NCBI GenBank assembly: GCA_950022655.1
Contig: OX465581.1
Location: forward strand, 105,941,125 to 106,005,124
Direction of reading: 5' to 3'
DNA length: 64,000 nt
Source of the DNA: Alentia gelatinosa
Taxonomy: Eukaryota > Annelida > Polychaeta > Phyllodocida > Polynoidae
Shown here: positions 25,395-37,746 of the stretch, in pieces
How the letters are laid out: every line of letters begins with the position of its first letter
How positions within the stretch are numbered: position 1 is the first letter of the stretch
Made by a program: the position numbers and the translations under genes
The notes under the pieces: generated by a model
The model's database searches: none
What the model saw: the letters and a program-made list of their open reading frames with translations, nothing else
Told to the model about the DNA's origin: nothing

Positions 25395-26110
25395 GCGACG
25401 ATAGTGACCGGTGCGGGGACCAGACCGTGTACCATCTACCCACCTTCTGCTGAGGCGGCATCCGGACCCAACCCCACTCTCATCCCTGGTGTCGACTGCC
25501 CGCCCTCCCCGCCCCTCCACGTCCTGCACCCCCTGGTGGCCACCTCCCGCTCGGACCCGGGACGTCACGTCAGCGGGCGCCGTCCGCGTGTCGCTGCGCG
25601 CCGCCAAGGAGGGCCGCGCAGTCAAACTGGCTAAATTTGGTAAATTCGACTCGGCATGGCGCGGCCCGGCTCAGTTTTATGTCGGCGAAAATGGCCCGCC
25701 AGATATGCGTAATGAGACGACCGTGCAGGGGGGCCCCGCCGAGTGGCCGCAAGTAATCGTGGTCACGCAATAGACGAATTCTGCAACTGGCCTGTAATGC
25801 AAATACAAATGCATCGCGTGCGGCCGAGGCGAGCGGCTGCCACCGGGTCGGAGCGTCCGTAATTATCAAGGGATCTGCGTGCCTCCAAAACAAGGTGGCG
25901 ATGGTGGCGACTATCAAAAATTGTGGAGGGAAATCAAGTGTGTGATGGGGGTAGATGTGGAGACAGGCGACTTGAGACAGCGACATGCGATCACATGCAA
26001 ATGGCGCTCGTTCTGGGCTTGCAGTGCGGCCCGCGCGCCGCCTGACGACAGCTCCAGGAACTAACCAGCCCCCACCCACCCTGCCATCCTCCGCAACATC
26101 TTCCACCTCC
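25395..26110. promoter_or_regulatory. GC-rich island with two octamer motifs
   Basis: CpG-rich in an AT-rich setting. It holds two exact POU octamers, ATGCAAAT at 25797-25804 and 25995-26002, and a GACGTCACGTCA-type CRE word near 25561. Long overlapping open frames on both strands are GC artefacts without motifs. A developmental enhancer is a plausible reading, not shown. Confidence 0.35.
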
Positions 26111-26929
26111 CACGGCTGCTGGCTGTCAGAGCGGCCCAGCTAGTGGCTAGAAAGTTTCAAATAGCAAAACCGTAGCAGGGAACTGTCCCCGGCAGGGCTG
26201 AAGAAAACGGCGCATGTCGCAACATTTGACACGTTCTGCGCCCCAAAAAGAGAATGACAGCGGACATTGAAAAGTGGAGTTCTTCATCTTTCCCTCACGC
26301 CATTATTGCTCAAGGACGTTGGAGGTGGAAGGGTGGGTGGGGGCATGTTAAGTTCGTATTCAGCAGCAAGTAAGATCATTTACGATACAAGAGTGAAGTA
26401 GTTTCAAAACCGATATTATTAGCGATACCTACCATTCTCAGTTAACCTCTTGCATTAATGAACTATTAAAAGTCATGGGATCCATTTAAGGTAGTCGACA
26501 AGACTAATAAGATCTTATCAGTCATATGTTCGTGGTGTATTTCATCACACATGGTACTGCTATCAGAAATTATTAATGTATAGATAACAGAATAGAACAT
26601 ATTGTATGTTACAAATAAGTGTATAACTTTATGTGAATCTTCTGTACATCAGTACGAAGGATATTGCCCTAGTGGGCAGCATCTCCCAAGAGAATAGGTT
26701 TCCTAAAACTGACAAAAAAACGGTTTTAAATTAAATCCTACTTAGTATTCCTGAGTGTTAGATTTAGAAATAAGAGAAGCGAGCTTCTTTATACTCCGAC
26801 ACATTGAGTGTAATTCCGGCACAGAGTCCTTTATGGATAAGGTATGCTTTGAAATTCTGAAGGTCAAAGCAAAGATGAGCTAAAACTCCAAAGGCCACCG
26901 CCTCCCACCTGAACCCCAAAAGCACGACT

Positions 26930-27500
26930 TTATGCAATACACCCCCCATTAGATAAAAAGCAACACACAAAGGAAATAGGAAAAACTTCCCAGTCCATGC
27001 TCGCCCACGGCCACCCGTCATCCCGCCACCGCCTCCTGTCCGTGTGTCTAGTTTGCAGTTGCTCTAACAGGTGGCGCGCGCGTCGATCCTAATTCGTAGC
27101 CGGCTCGCGGCCGGGTGTTTGCAAAGGGTGGGGGGTGAGATGTTGAGAGTGGGACTGTGCACGGCGCTGGGGGTTATGACGGTAGTTGATTATGCCATTA
27201 AACATCGGGTATTCTGAGAGACGCTTTGTATTACAGTCAATTAGATGACAAATGGGTCATTAATGAGCACGATCTACCGTTTGTTGACATGTCGCCGGCC
27301 GCATGGACGGGACGCCCGTCAGCTGCTGTTTTGTAAGCAGTGGTTTCGGGCCCCCGCTTCCTGGCCCGGTTGCCATGGCAATGGTTTCGGAAAACCGGGA
27401 ATTATCTAAACAAAGTGGCCTCATTACTATACGTCGCATGCAGAGCGTTATTTGTCAACATCTACGCACTGTTTTGGATAATTATGGCGTAAATGAATTT
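26930..27500. promoter_or_regulatory. GC-rich island with RFX X-box
   Basis: Contains GTTGCCATGGCAAT at 27369-27382, one base from the palindromic RFX X-box, plus CAATTAGA and CATTAATGAG homeodomain-type words near 27237-27266. RFX factors drive ciliary genes such as TALPID3, but this site is over 5 kb beyond the last exon found. Confidence 0.4.
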
Positions 27501-28289
27501 TAATGAGGACTTAGATTGCCTGTCAAGATGGGAGTGCGGTTGGTTGGTAACCAGTGCCCCTTGTTGGTTAGACTGGAGCACTGGCGGACTGCAGTACCAA
27601 CCTAGACCGCCACTGTCTCGTCATTTATTAATCTTTTATTGTTATATCTCCCGTGATCGCTGGCAGGAACACCAAGCTGCAGTTGTTTTATGTCAGACCA
27701 CCATCCATTTTACTGTTACCAAGCACGTTCCCCTACTTTTTTTTGCACTTCGAAATGTTGGTTGGAATAGGGATATTCAATTAAAAACATTAGTTATATA
27801 TGTGTGTGAAGTATCGTTCATGGGATGTAATCTCAATGTATTCTGTTCATATGAAAATCAAAGTCCTAGCCTGTGAATTTTAGTATCTCCAAAAAGTAAT
27901 TGCCACTGATGTATGCATGCCATATCCTGCTTGCCGTACTTCTATCTCAACAATTTAGTTTGACTTTTGAAATGAAATATTCTATACATCCTTGATTGTG
28001 TTAGTTACTTCTGGTTCTATTACTGAAGAGATCTGTGTGAGGAATACGTTTATAGCTGCTATACTGAATCTATGAGAAAAGTAAGCCTGAGACATAAAGC
28101 ATTTACTGAAGCGCTTACAGCGTAAAGCTCCAACCCTACCTCTCAGAAGATCTGGCTGGCCGGCACTTCCTCGCAGGGTTATTGGGCACTGACACGAAGG
28201 AGCACATCCTCAGGCATTTCAAAAACCCCTGAAGCCGAAAAGGTCGAGATATCCATCGATTTCTAGATTTCAGCCGAAATGTGTAAATG

Positions 28290-28720
28290 GCTTTTGGGTG
28301 TGCGCCAGTGGCGTGGCCGAGCAGTATGGATAACTATGCAATTATACCTAGCATGACAACTGTTTGTTTGTCATCCGCCATTTGCTCCGGTTCACAATCT
28401 CCCCGGGTACACGATGTTTTGTCATGCACTCGGCTAGTTAGGCCTGAGTGTGGGGGGAGAGTGAGAGGGGGAAAAAACGCCGCGTCGCGATAAAAAACGT
28501 CCATGACGTACGAGCCTCACTTTGATTCCCGCCGCCGGCCGCGTCGCCCCGCGCCCGCCTCGTCAATTTGACGTCGTCCTACGTCGCGTGCCGACCGCAC
28601 TTTGTGCGATTCGGGGAGGGGGGTAAAGGGCGGGCGGATGTGGGGGGGGCGGGGGTGTAAGTAGGGGATGGGCGGGCGGGCGTAGAGGAGAGGAGCTCGC
28701 TGGTTCTCACAGGATCGAGC
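28290..28720. promoter_or_regulatory. CpG-rich island with G-quadruplex-prone strand
   Basis: Several ACGTCG/TGACGT words near 28501-28590 and dense G runs on the plus strand at 28612-28680. No supported gene. Confidence 0.3.
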
Positions 28721-30229
28721 AGACCCCCTGAAAATGAGCGAAAATAGAAAAAAAGTTTGCAAAGTGGTTCAGGACGCAATATGGCGATAGGTGTGGCTGT
28801 TATGTTGGAGGGGGTGGACATGTACTTGGGTCATCATCATACCACAAACTCAGCTTTTTACCAACGAAATGGAGAATCAAAAACATCATTTGATAAAATT
28901 TGAGGACGCTTGGAACGTGTATCTAGTTGGAATAGCTAATCTATGTGTTCTATAGTTGAGGAGAAGGAGACTTACGATGGACGCTGGAGATTGAGGCATG
29001 GGTTCTACTAAACACATTTATTTGAAAGTGTGAATGGGGTGAAGCAGGGGGTGATAATGGTGAAGTGGGGGAGGTTATATGTGGTAGTAGGGAGGGGCTA
29101 ATTACGCCTTATGTACAATTTTTCCTACACATGTTCTTCTTCAGTTCTAAAGTCAGTTTCACTTAGTTTTAAACATCGCTACCACCCTCCCCTAAAGGTG
29201 TTCTACCAATACGTCCTGCGCTTCAAAACCTTTTTCATCGTAACAAGCTCTATGCTATTCTTAGATTATCATCAATTATTCCATTCAGATCACGTCCCAA
29301 ATGACGTCGAATATTTTAATTTCCTCTTTGGTTTTCCAACCTTTATCACTCAACGGCATAACTCCAATATTAGTATGTACACAGTTTATTTATGATAGTT
29401 TGATATAGCCGTGGATGATCAGAGTGTGTGGTAAAAAGTTGTTAAAATACAGCTGAATAATGAATTCATTACTTAAACCATCGAAGGTAGCGGAAAATGT
29501 AGTGGACAGAATCACGTCTTTTCTTATGAATAAACTAAGTATTCCATGGTTCTTGAGAATAACCAAGCTTCTTGTTATTCCCATCACGGACCCAATCGTC
29601 TCTAGTTCCGTTATTCTATGCCTCACACAATCTCCCTCTTCTGTCACGAGCAGTATGAAGTACGTGCATCCTAATTAAACATGGAATGGAAGCACGTGTA
29701 TACGTGACATCTAATGAGGCGTAAAACTCCGATCAGTTCGCCTCTTCTACAAGGACACTTATGCACGAGTGCACTTGTGAATGTCACTATTGCCCCTATT
29801 CATGTTTTATTCACTTTCTTTTTCGCATTTTGATGGTTTGCCAAACGTTTATTGCCCACCCAAGGCATGGAAAATGGCCTAAATTTGAACTAATGCAGGA
29901 ATGGCATGACCGCTGATGGGTACCGACAGAGGCTTTATATCGGTTCGTATCTATGGCGATCAGTCTACCTTCAATGGAATAAGGTAATATATTCCGTAGG
30001 CATTAGGGAATATGTTGAGGGCATGTATAGTATTTCTTTTAGAAAATTACTGAAAATTACGTGTATTGGTAGTAAAAGTTATCTTTCATGCGACGCACTG
30101 ACATTCAAAGGTAACTTTAAAAATGTCATTCTTGATATCCAATAGTGGAATTAGATGGGATGGGGAATGCAAACGATTGAAACAAAAGTTAGCCAGTGAT
30201 ATATCCCTCTGTGGATGCTTTAATATGAC

Positions 30230-31330
30230 TGCGCTAGTTTCGGGGCGCCACATCCGCTCTCACTCAGTGCCGTGGCTGTCTGCCAGGTGGCACCAGCGTT
30301 CACGCAAGCCCAGGCGACCCGTCGCATGACGCGACGCGGGTGGACTTTGCAAGTCTTTCTCGCATGATAATTGGAATCACCTCTGTCTCTAGTTAATAAC
30401 AAGTGCACTCATGTGCCGTGACAAACGTCTGTCGTGTTGTCCGCGCCGCAGCCGCATCCATAATGAGGTCCCATCAGCTGCGCGCCCCGCTGAGGTCGCC
30501 ACCGCTGCGATTTCTTAGTTAGATGTGGCATGACTGAGATATTTAGGCAGCCTCCATCTCGCCCGCCCTCTGGCTCCCCCACCCCCACCCCCACCCCACC
30601 CTCCCACAAACACGGACCACCCCAGGACGCCGCCCGGCGCGGACGTACCCCGCCGGGGGCACGCGCTAATGCCTCCGGGAGAGAGAAAACAAGGAAAATA
30701 CACGGATAAAAAGTGACGTATAAAAAGATTCATTCATCTTCATGAATTGAATAGCATTTGCATGTCGTCCGGTGGCAGAGCGCGGGACTGGAGACTTGGC
30801 AGTTTCCTGCACCTTGGGGCCCGGGCCCGAGCAAATGCACGCGCCTAAGTACGCCAGTCATGCAACATCCAGCCAGGCGGCGATATATCACGGCTACATC
30901 GCGCTGGGACGCTGCTGCGGCGGCGGCGGCGGTGGTTGTGGTATGAGGGTGGGTAGGTGGGCGGGTAAGTGGGTGGGCCGCCTCAGTCTCCCCTCCCAGC
31001 TCTGATCAGTGTGGGTCTGAGATGTTCTGGGGGTTGGGGTCGGTTGGCGGTCCACACAATCTGGTCACGCATGACTCCACAGAAGGCTGGCACGTCATGC
31101 AAAACGTTGGGCGCGGTTCCCCCTCCTCCCCAAAAGTGTTCCCGTCGCCCGCCCGGTGGGGCTGGTGTGTACGAGTAAGCCGCACCCCCGTTTCGCATGT
31201 TAGAGCGAGGCCCAATCAGGCTGGTCGTCTAGCTGGAAAACCCGGCCGACCTGCCTTCCTCCTCCTGGGTCCCTCCTGGCCGCCCACACGGCCTGCCTAC
31301 TCGCCTCTGACGTCACCAGCTATTTAGAGG
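30230..31330. promoter_or_regulatory. 1.1-kb GC-rich island, CRE and MEF2-like words
   Basis: The largest island. It includes a CTCF-like TGCCAGGTGGCA at 30281-30292, C runs at 30576-30605 (G-quadruplex potential on the minus strand), GC trinucleotides near 30915, and a full CRE TGACGTCA at 31308-31315 followed by CTATTTAGAG. Open frames here have no protein motif. Confidence 0.35.
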
Positions 31331-32000
31331 TTTTCTTTATAAGGCTACAAGGACCTAGGGTCCTTGCTATTGGTGGACGTCACGCACCGACGTTGTCCTT
31401 TAAAGATACCTAAGCATATATGTTCCCATTATGACACTGGGTGTGCTTGTCATATGAATTACAGCAATTGGTAGTAAAAGAATGTAGTGAGTTGAACAAT
31501 TTCACAATTACCTGAACCATCGAATCCAGGGTGACTATGTACTTGTTGAACAAGTGATATTATAAACCTCTCTATTATATATCTAAAACACTGGCTAAGT
31601 ACTTACCAAAAATGTATCAACCTTATATAGTCGGGACCACTGGGCAGCGGTCTGTCACTAAAGCCCCTCCCTACTCCACTCCCGATTCCGATGCCGTGCC
31701 GTCAGGGACCCTAATGTTTGACCATCGCAATCGTCGATGTCGGTCCACATAGTGTTGAATAACTCACTGAGAAAGTTGTATTTTCTCAACTTTTGTCTCT
31801 ACCGTAATTGCTTCTTCGAATATTCTAGATACACCCTGAAATTGGGATGTGTCACGTGCTGGAGAGAGTTATAATTGCCATGCTCTAAATGAAGTCGGTA
31901 AAATGAACGAAAGGGGTGTTTGGACTGTGGTCCGTTAGTAGTATACTAGAGTGGTGATTTGTTACAGGCGCCGGCCCTCTAGTAAGAATAAGGGGGGTTC

Positions 32001-32168
32001 GGGGCCATCCATAAAGTACGTACGCACTGAGGGGGGGGGGGGGGGGACTCAAAGATTTCAGAAATTTTGTGTATGCTCCTTCTTTGTTCTATTGCATACA
32101 AAATCGGGAAGGGGGGTGGGGGGTCAAAAATTTCGGAATTTCTGCGTACGTACTTTATGGATGGCCCC
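32001..32168. mobile_element. 168-bp MITE with CCATCCATAAAGTACG termini
   Basis: The left end GGGGCCATCCATAAAGTACG (continuing TACGCA) is the exact reverse complement of the right end. The inner part has two similar G-run plus TCAAA.ATTTC segments. The termini recall the widespread invertebrate MITEs with 'GGCCGTCCATAAATTACGT' ends. TTC occurs on both flanks and may be a 3-bp duplication. Confidence 0.82.
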
Positions 32169-32399
32169 TTCCTCTTGATAATTTGCCCTCCCTTCCATAT
32201 GATCCTAATAACACCAGCACCACCACCTTGCACCGTATCGGCTTCTACTCCTTCAAACACCACAAGCTGCACTGCACCCTAGCTAGTTATGGTCTCCCGT
32301 AGCCATCATGTAGAATGTTGAAGTTCAAAACCTATGTCCACCCACTACATCCTACAAACACTTCGAGCACACGCAAACTTTCTGGTTCTCGAAATCAAC

Positions 32400-32640
32400 C
32401 TTTCTAGTTCTGTTCCCTGCCTCAGCGTGGCGCTGGCATCAGGCCACCGCCGCTTCCGCCTCGGGCCGCACGGTGTCGCTGCCAGCGCCGTATTGACCCC
32501 CACGAGGGGGCCGCCTTGCCCCTCCGCACCCTGCCAATAGTCCGCAGGGTGACACCTTTGATGCCAGTTTGCCCGATTGGTGGAGGCAGCGGGCAAACCA
32601 CAGCCGTCAGCCCGGAACCTTTGTGACCTCCCTGTCAATC
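32400..32640. promoter_or_regulatory. GC-rich island
   Basis: CpG-rich stretch with a partial CTCF-like CCCACGAGGGGGCCG near 32495-32512 and an inverted CCAAT (ATTGG) near 32577. No gene recognised. Confidence 0.25.
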
Positions 32641-34187
32641 CAGCTTCTCTTTTCACTCCGCTCAACGTGATTTGTTGTGTTTTTTTCCCTTATCATTCCC
32701 GTCTTATCATTCAAAAGATTTGATATAGAATTTTCTGTTCAGATGACCAAGTATCGACGAGTTACAAATTTCTTTTTGTCTTGTTCTTTTCTCTATTTTT
32801 CAAAATTTTATTTGTTTATGTCTGAACATGTCATTTGCATTCGCCAAGGGGTTCATATTGCGCATTCTACTTAATATTCAATCCTATATAATACCTTTAG
32901 ACTGTTATGATCCATGCGTACTTTACTGAAGATTCAAGTACAGATAGTTCTCCAAAATCTTTTTGAAGATGACCTTCCTTCAAAGTAGATATTGGAGTGT
33001 CCGAGTTATAAAAACTTTTATAATTTATTTCTGAAATAACTGAATGATCCAAAATGTAGAAACTCTAGTGCATTCCTTTTCTCATACTTCATCAGATTAT
33101 TTTAATTTCACAAGTACCTGTCTTATTTGGCTATGTACTGTCTGTTGCTATAGTCCTGTTTGACGTCTGGGTCGGTCCTGTACGTCTGAAGAATGTAACC
33201 ATTTTATAATTCAACCACCCATTGAACTGGTACTGTGTATGGACGAACTAACTCCTGACCAGAAGTATAATTAATTATTACATTACAATATTGCTTACGA
33301 AATACTGTCTGTTGATTGTAAGCTAGACCGAAAATACAAGGGTGGCAACTTACATGACTATGTTGACAAGCTTGGTGTCGGCTAGACAGAAATTGATTTT
33401 GTGCAGCATATAAACATATCATCTCATCTCATCTGACATACTTTGTTTATTTACTATATTTACTGTACTTTTGCTTTATTTTCTCATGTAAATTTGTATG
33501 ACATATTGTCTTTTGCCGAAAGGAGAATGAATGAATGTCCTCTGTGGACTCAAACTCTGTACTATGACCACCTATCTACATCTGAAAAACTCACCCTGGT
33601 GAGAGATGTTTGAATCTAATTTAAAAAAAAAAAAAAGAACAGTTGCTAAATTTCATACTATGTCTTATGGTTTACAGCATGCGAGAAATCTGCTCTACGA
33701 TGCCATTCCTTTTCCATGTGAAACAAAATCTGCTTCTAAGAAAAACACACAAAAAAACAAATACATGTATAGCATTTGTTCTACAAAGATCTTTTGATTT
33801 TTGAATCAAATGCATCGGTTTGCTAGTTTTAAACGCAACATGTATTATATAATACCTGCCCTGACAATTGACGTTTCGAACAAGTAAAAAATAGACATGC
33901 AATGCTCGTAAAATGTGTTGTGTGCTGAGAGATTTTTAATGAGCATCTCCTCATGGTGGTTCGATTTTAGCCAGCGCCAAGGCCTAATATCGTATACCTA
34001 TGGTCGAACATGTATGAAATGTCGTACCCACTGTGAATTAATACGTCGCACTAACGGTAGAATGACGTCATAAAAATGAGATCCCGTTGACATGACACCG
34101 TCAAAAACAAAATGGCCGATTGCGTCTCTCACTTCAAAAAGTTAATAACGCCTTAGACGTAAACAAGACGATACTTTAATTGTAAAA

Positions 34188-34501
34188 TACCTCAGATACA
34201 TATCAATATTATATGGAAACTGGCTTACTGTCTTCGTACGTCAAAAATATGCGGTGAAATTATTGATCAGATACATCCCTCTGCCTTCGGCATCGAGCTG
34301 TATCTGATTGATAATTTCACCAAGTATTTTGACGTACGAAGACAGTCAGCCCGTTTTCGTATTATTATATACCTAAAAATGGCGAAATTATAGCTAGTCA
34401 CATGATCACATACCCCGTACGTCACAGTGTGACGTACGGCTATACATACGTCATGGGTAGCAGTATGTGTGGTTCATATGGCCAAAGGTATATATAAATA
34501 G
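34188..34501. mobile_element. Hairpin MITE with TATTATTATATACC end motif
   Basis: The left arm 34222-34275 and the right arm 34300-34351 (ACTGTCTTCGTACGTC and its complement) pair over about 50 bases with a CCTTCGG apex. It continues into TATTATTATATACCT at about 34360 and, near 34486, GGTATATATAAATA as inverted ends. A perfect 25-nt palindrome lies inside (34415-34439). The end motif also occurs in the elements at 37747 and 60686. Confidence 0.7.
34415..34439. repeat. Perfect 25-nt palindrome with two CRE-like half sites
   Basis: CCGTACGTCACA, a single central G, then the exact complement. Each arm holds TACGTCA. It is probably part of the MITE rather than an independent regulatory site. 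Confidence 0.7.
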
Positions 34502-34791
34502 TGAAAACACACATACAATCAGTGAAATATCTTAAAGCTTATATAAAGCAATTAAGCTCTGTTAATTAATTCAAAAGATTAAGCCCCGCCCCACACACTA
34601 TTGAGCATGCGTGAAACGGAGCTACTAAGGGCATTTATTCACTGGGAGTACCGTGGCACACTGTCAGGCCTTGTGTACATGTACCCTGGACAACTTTGAG
34701 GCAATGGTCGTCTATAGGAGCGCTGCTCCAATGCTAAAGCATAGGAGTGGTGTTAGGACATTGCTACCTGCGCCGACAGTCAGACTGGAGC

Positions 34792-34918
34792 TATAAAACC
34801 GACACCTAGACAGCTGAGGGCAGTCAGTCACGCCTGACACTGAGCAGAGGACACACACAGCCCTGATTACAAACCATGACAAGCACTATAGGCAGAACAA
34901 TGACCACAAGAACATATG
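34792..34918 (+). promoter_or_regulatory. Candidate TATA/Inr promoter with short first coding exon
   Basis: TATAAAA at 34792-34798 is followed 34 nt downstream by an initiator-like TCAGTC (A at 34826), a good-context ATG (AAACCATGA, 34876), 14 open codons (MTSTIGRTMTTRTY) and a donor ATG|GTAACT at 34919. A GC box (CCCCGCCCC) lies upstream near 34583. No second exon was found, so the gene is a hypothesis. The peptide resembles nothing I can name. Confidence 0.35.
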
Positions 34919-35257
34919 GTAACTAAAACAATATATGCTCAATATCTATGTTTATCTGTGTATCTATATTTACACAGGATAATCTCACTGTATTTTGCAC
35001 ATTTTGTAATGAATATGCAAGGCCAGGTGAGAGAAAGTTAGCAGGGCAGTGAGCCATGACATGAGGGTCAAGGCTGGACTGGTCCTGTAAGGGTTATTTG
35101 TAAACATGATATTTGTTGGAGGGAGGGAAGGTATCTATATAACTCTGTGTATCATGTGTCTCTCTATATATCATGTATCTGTGTGTATGTGTATGCCAGT
35201 GTGTGTCTGTATATAGTGTCTGCCTATCCATATATCTAAATATCTATGCACATAGAT

Positions 35258-35260
<3 letters not shown>

Positions 35261-35325
<65 letters not shown>
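35261..35325. repeat. (AT)n microsatellite
   Basis: Uninterrupted AT dinucleotides, about 32 units, next to looser TATC/TGTG repeats from 35120. Open frames across it on both strands are artefacts. Confidence 0.98.
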
Positions 35326-35326
<1 letters not shown>

Positions 35327-37019
35327 CTGCACTCTTTGGGGATTCATGTAATACAAGATCTACCTTCCATACTTCACCTGTCGCTCCCACCCTGTGGACT
35401 GACCACCATGCCCCTGAGTGTGGGTCCTATATACCCCCACACAGCGCAGACTGCGACATGGGGACGGGGTGAGCGGTCAGTGGCAGGTGCACAACACACA
35501 GGCCGCCCTGTCACACAGTGAGAGGGCGGCGTTATATTTTTTGAAATTATCATTAAGATTAGTTCCCGTATTTCAGCTTTAATAGCGACATCCTGAAAAC
35601 GTTAAATAACATTGACTTACCAACCGCTGAAGTGTAGGTGGGCGGCGAGCGCAATTGTTTTGAAAAACGTAAACAGACCCTTTTAACGATTAAAATGACA
35701 TAAATAAATGAAGTAACGATCAGAAAATTTTACCATTATCATAAGTTTTCAAAGTATTAAAGTTAATATGAAATCGTTTTTAAGAAAAAATGAAATAATT
35801 AGTGCGTTCAATCGTCACCAATCGCCGCACTCTCTAGCGATTGACTGAGGAACCAGTGTAAGAGACAGTGGGCCGTAAGGATTAAGCTCTAGCATGCATG
35901 GCATTGAGGTCTAGCATAAGATAGGCTGTAAGTCGACGATTTTGTAAGGTATATGATAATAAGTAAAAATCCTAACTTTAAGCTCGGTCAATAAACGTTT
36001 CGCCCACAGTAAGGGCGTTTCCTAACATTATCAACGACTAATATTTCTAAATATCGGATGCACCACTGTGTATTTGTGGCTTGCTCCCATAGATAAGTCA
36101 GTATAATGTAAAAGATCCTCCTTTGAATCTGTTATTGTGGTGAGAGTTATGATTGTTCGGTCAGACCTGTTCCCGCTATACATACGGCACTGACAGGCAG
36201 ACATGCTCACAGACTAAGAGACAGACAGAGAAACACTTGTTCGCTATATATCTGCACTACTCACCTTCCTTGATGTGATATAATAGATATACGTGTTCGC
36301 CTGTGATTGGCTTATGCTAGGTTCTCAGTAATCTGAAGGTGGATGGATCACTTCTAAGAGAAAACGTGGTCACTGAAAATTGTTGTTGATATATCGTTTA
36401 TCTCGATGCTGTGTATTAATAGTTGAATCTCATTAATAGTACCTGCCTCCTTCTACTTCTTATATTGTTATATCAAATCTAATGTTTTTTCAATATTTTT
36501 TAACAAATCCTTTTCTAGATTTTGAAAATAAAACTAATGATATTTTCAAAAGTTAATAGATTCGTGAGTATATCAAAAATACAAGGTCGTCATTTGGGCG
36601 ATACGCCACATGATTTGATATGTAAATGTATATTCTTATATACAGTGTACATATAGATATACTTGTGTATATATATATGTCTCATGTTCCATATTCTTAT
36701 CTGCGTTTCAAGACATATATTTGCCTTGTCAATCTGAATTATAATATCACTAATAGGCAAACCAATTTGCTTTTATTGCGGTTAATTGCCTAGTTAGTAT
36801 ACGCCATCTGCTCATGCCAGCTTTAATTGTAGTTTACATGTGGTACTGTTTATCCTATGCCTGATAATGAGAAATAAGACAAAGTACACATCTATATATC
36901 TCGGCCTGGTACGTGACTTTTGTAAGGCCTCCATTCGGATGAACAGTGTGCTTAGATAGTACACAGTGTCTGCAGTCCATTCGAACCCGAGACCAGACAA
37001 TCAGTTCGGTATTAAGGCA

Positions 37020-37330
37020 CCGTCGGGGATATTGCGACTCGCTCACGGCCAGAAAATGGCGCTGTTAAATGCAGTGGCGCGCCTTGCCCGGTGAGCGCTG
37101 GGAGCCCGGGAGCGGGCAGGCGACGCCGGGCGGAGACGCGTCCTGCACGGCTTGTTTGCTGCCACTTAAAAAGTTAAATCAATCCACAAGACAGCATCTG
37201 ATTTCTTCTCGTCTCCGTGCCCGCCGCGGCCCGCGTGGCATTCCGCTCATGCCCGCCTTGCCGGCCGGCGTGTTTACCCAGCGATCCGCCGCCCGCGCCC
37301 GGCGCACGCCGCTCGAGTTTTCACCACTAC
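37020..37330. promoter_or_regulatory. GC-rich island
   Basis: CpG-rich stretch with AAAATGGCGCTG (YY1-like) near 37054 and CCGCCCGCGCCCGGCGCACG near 37290. No splice-bounded frame or motif supports a coding exon. Confidence 0.25.
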
Positions 37331-37746
37331 AAAGTACAGATCAGGAGATGTCTTCATCAGCGACTTGAGGAGGTTCACCCTCCGTTTTCTTTTCTTTTCT
37401 TTTTTATACATTTTTTTCTTTCATCCTAATTTGCCTTTTCTCCTTTCTGTTTGGGATTTTGTGGATTGAAGCTCAAGCGCCCGGTCGTTCGAGTAGTTGG
37501 ATGCTGCACAAATGTGCACAGTGGACACGTGGTTTGAGTGTTGATCTGATTTAAGCCGTGCGGGTCGCCGTATAGACGGAGACTTGCTGTGTGCTCTCAT
37601 TCCGAGCTTCAAATCTGATATCAACCTGTTCTGGGTGGCGGCCAATGTTTGCTGCATGTAGGTGAAGTCCCTGGTACTACTAGATTGGTCTTGCTCACTG
37701 GAAACGGGAGTAGAGTTGACCGAATCCCATCAGTTCCATTCATATA

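Noticed and set aside
25570..26106. 178-codon minus-strand frame in the 25.4-26.1 kb island
   Set aside because: GC-driven open frame: composition is Ala/Arg/Gly-rich without a domain, and open frames occur on both strands.
33130..33535. 3' end of another retroelement (TTTGCCGAAAGGAGAATGAATGAATG)
   Set aside because: The tail looks retroelement-like, but the upstream frames are too decayed to identify a family.
35171..35472. YIYIYI and similar open frames
   Set aside because: Translations of the (AT)n microsatellite.
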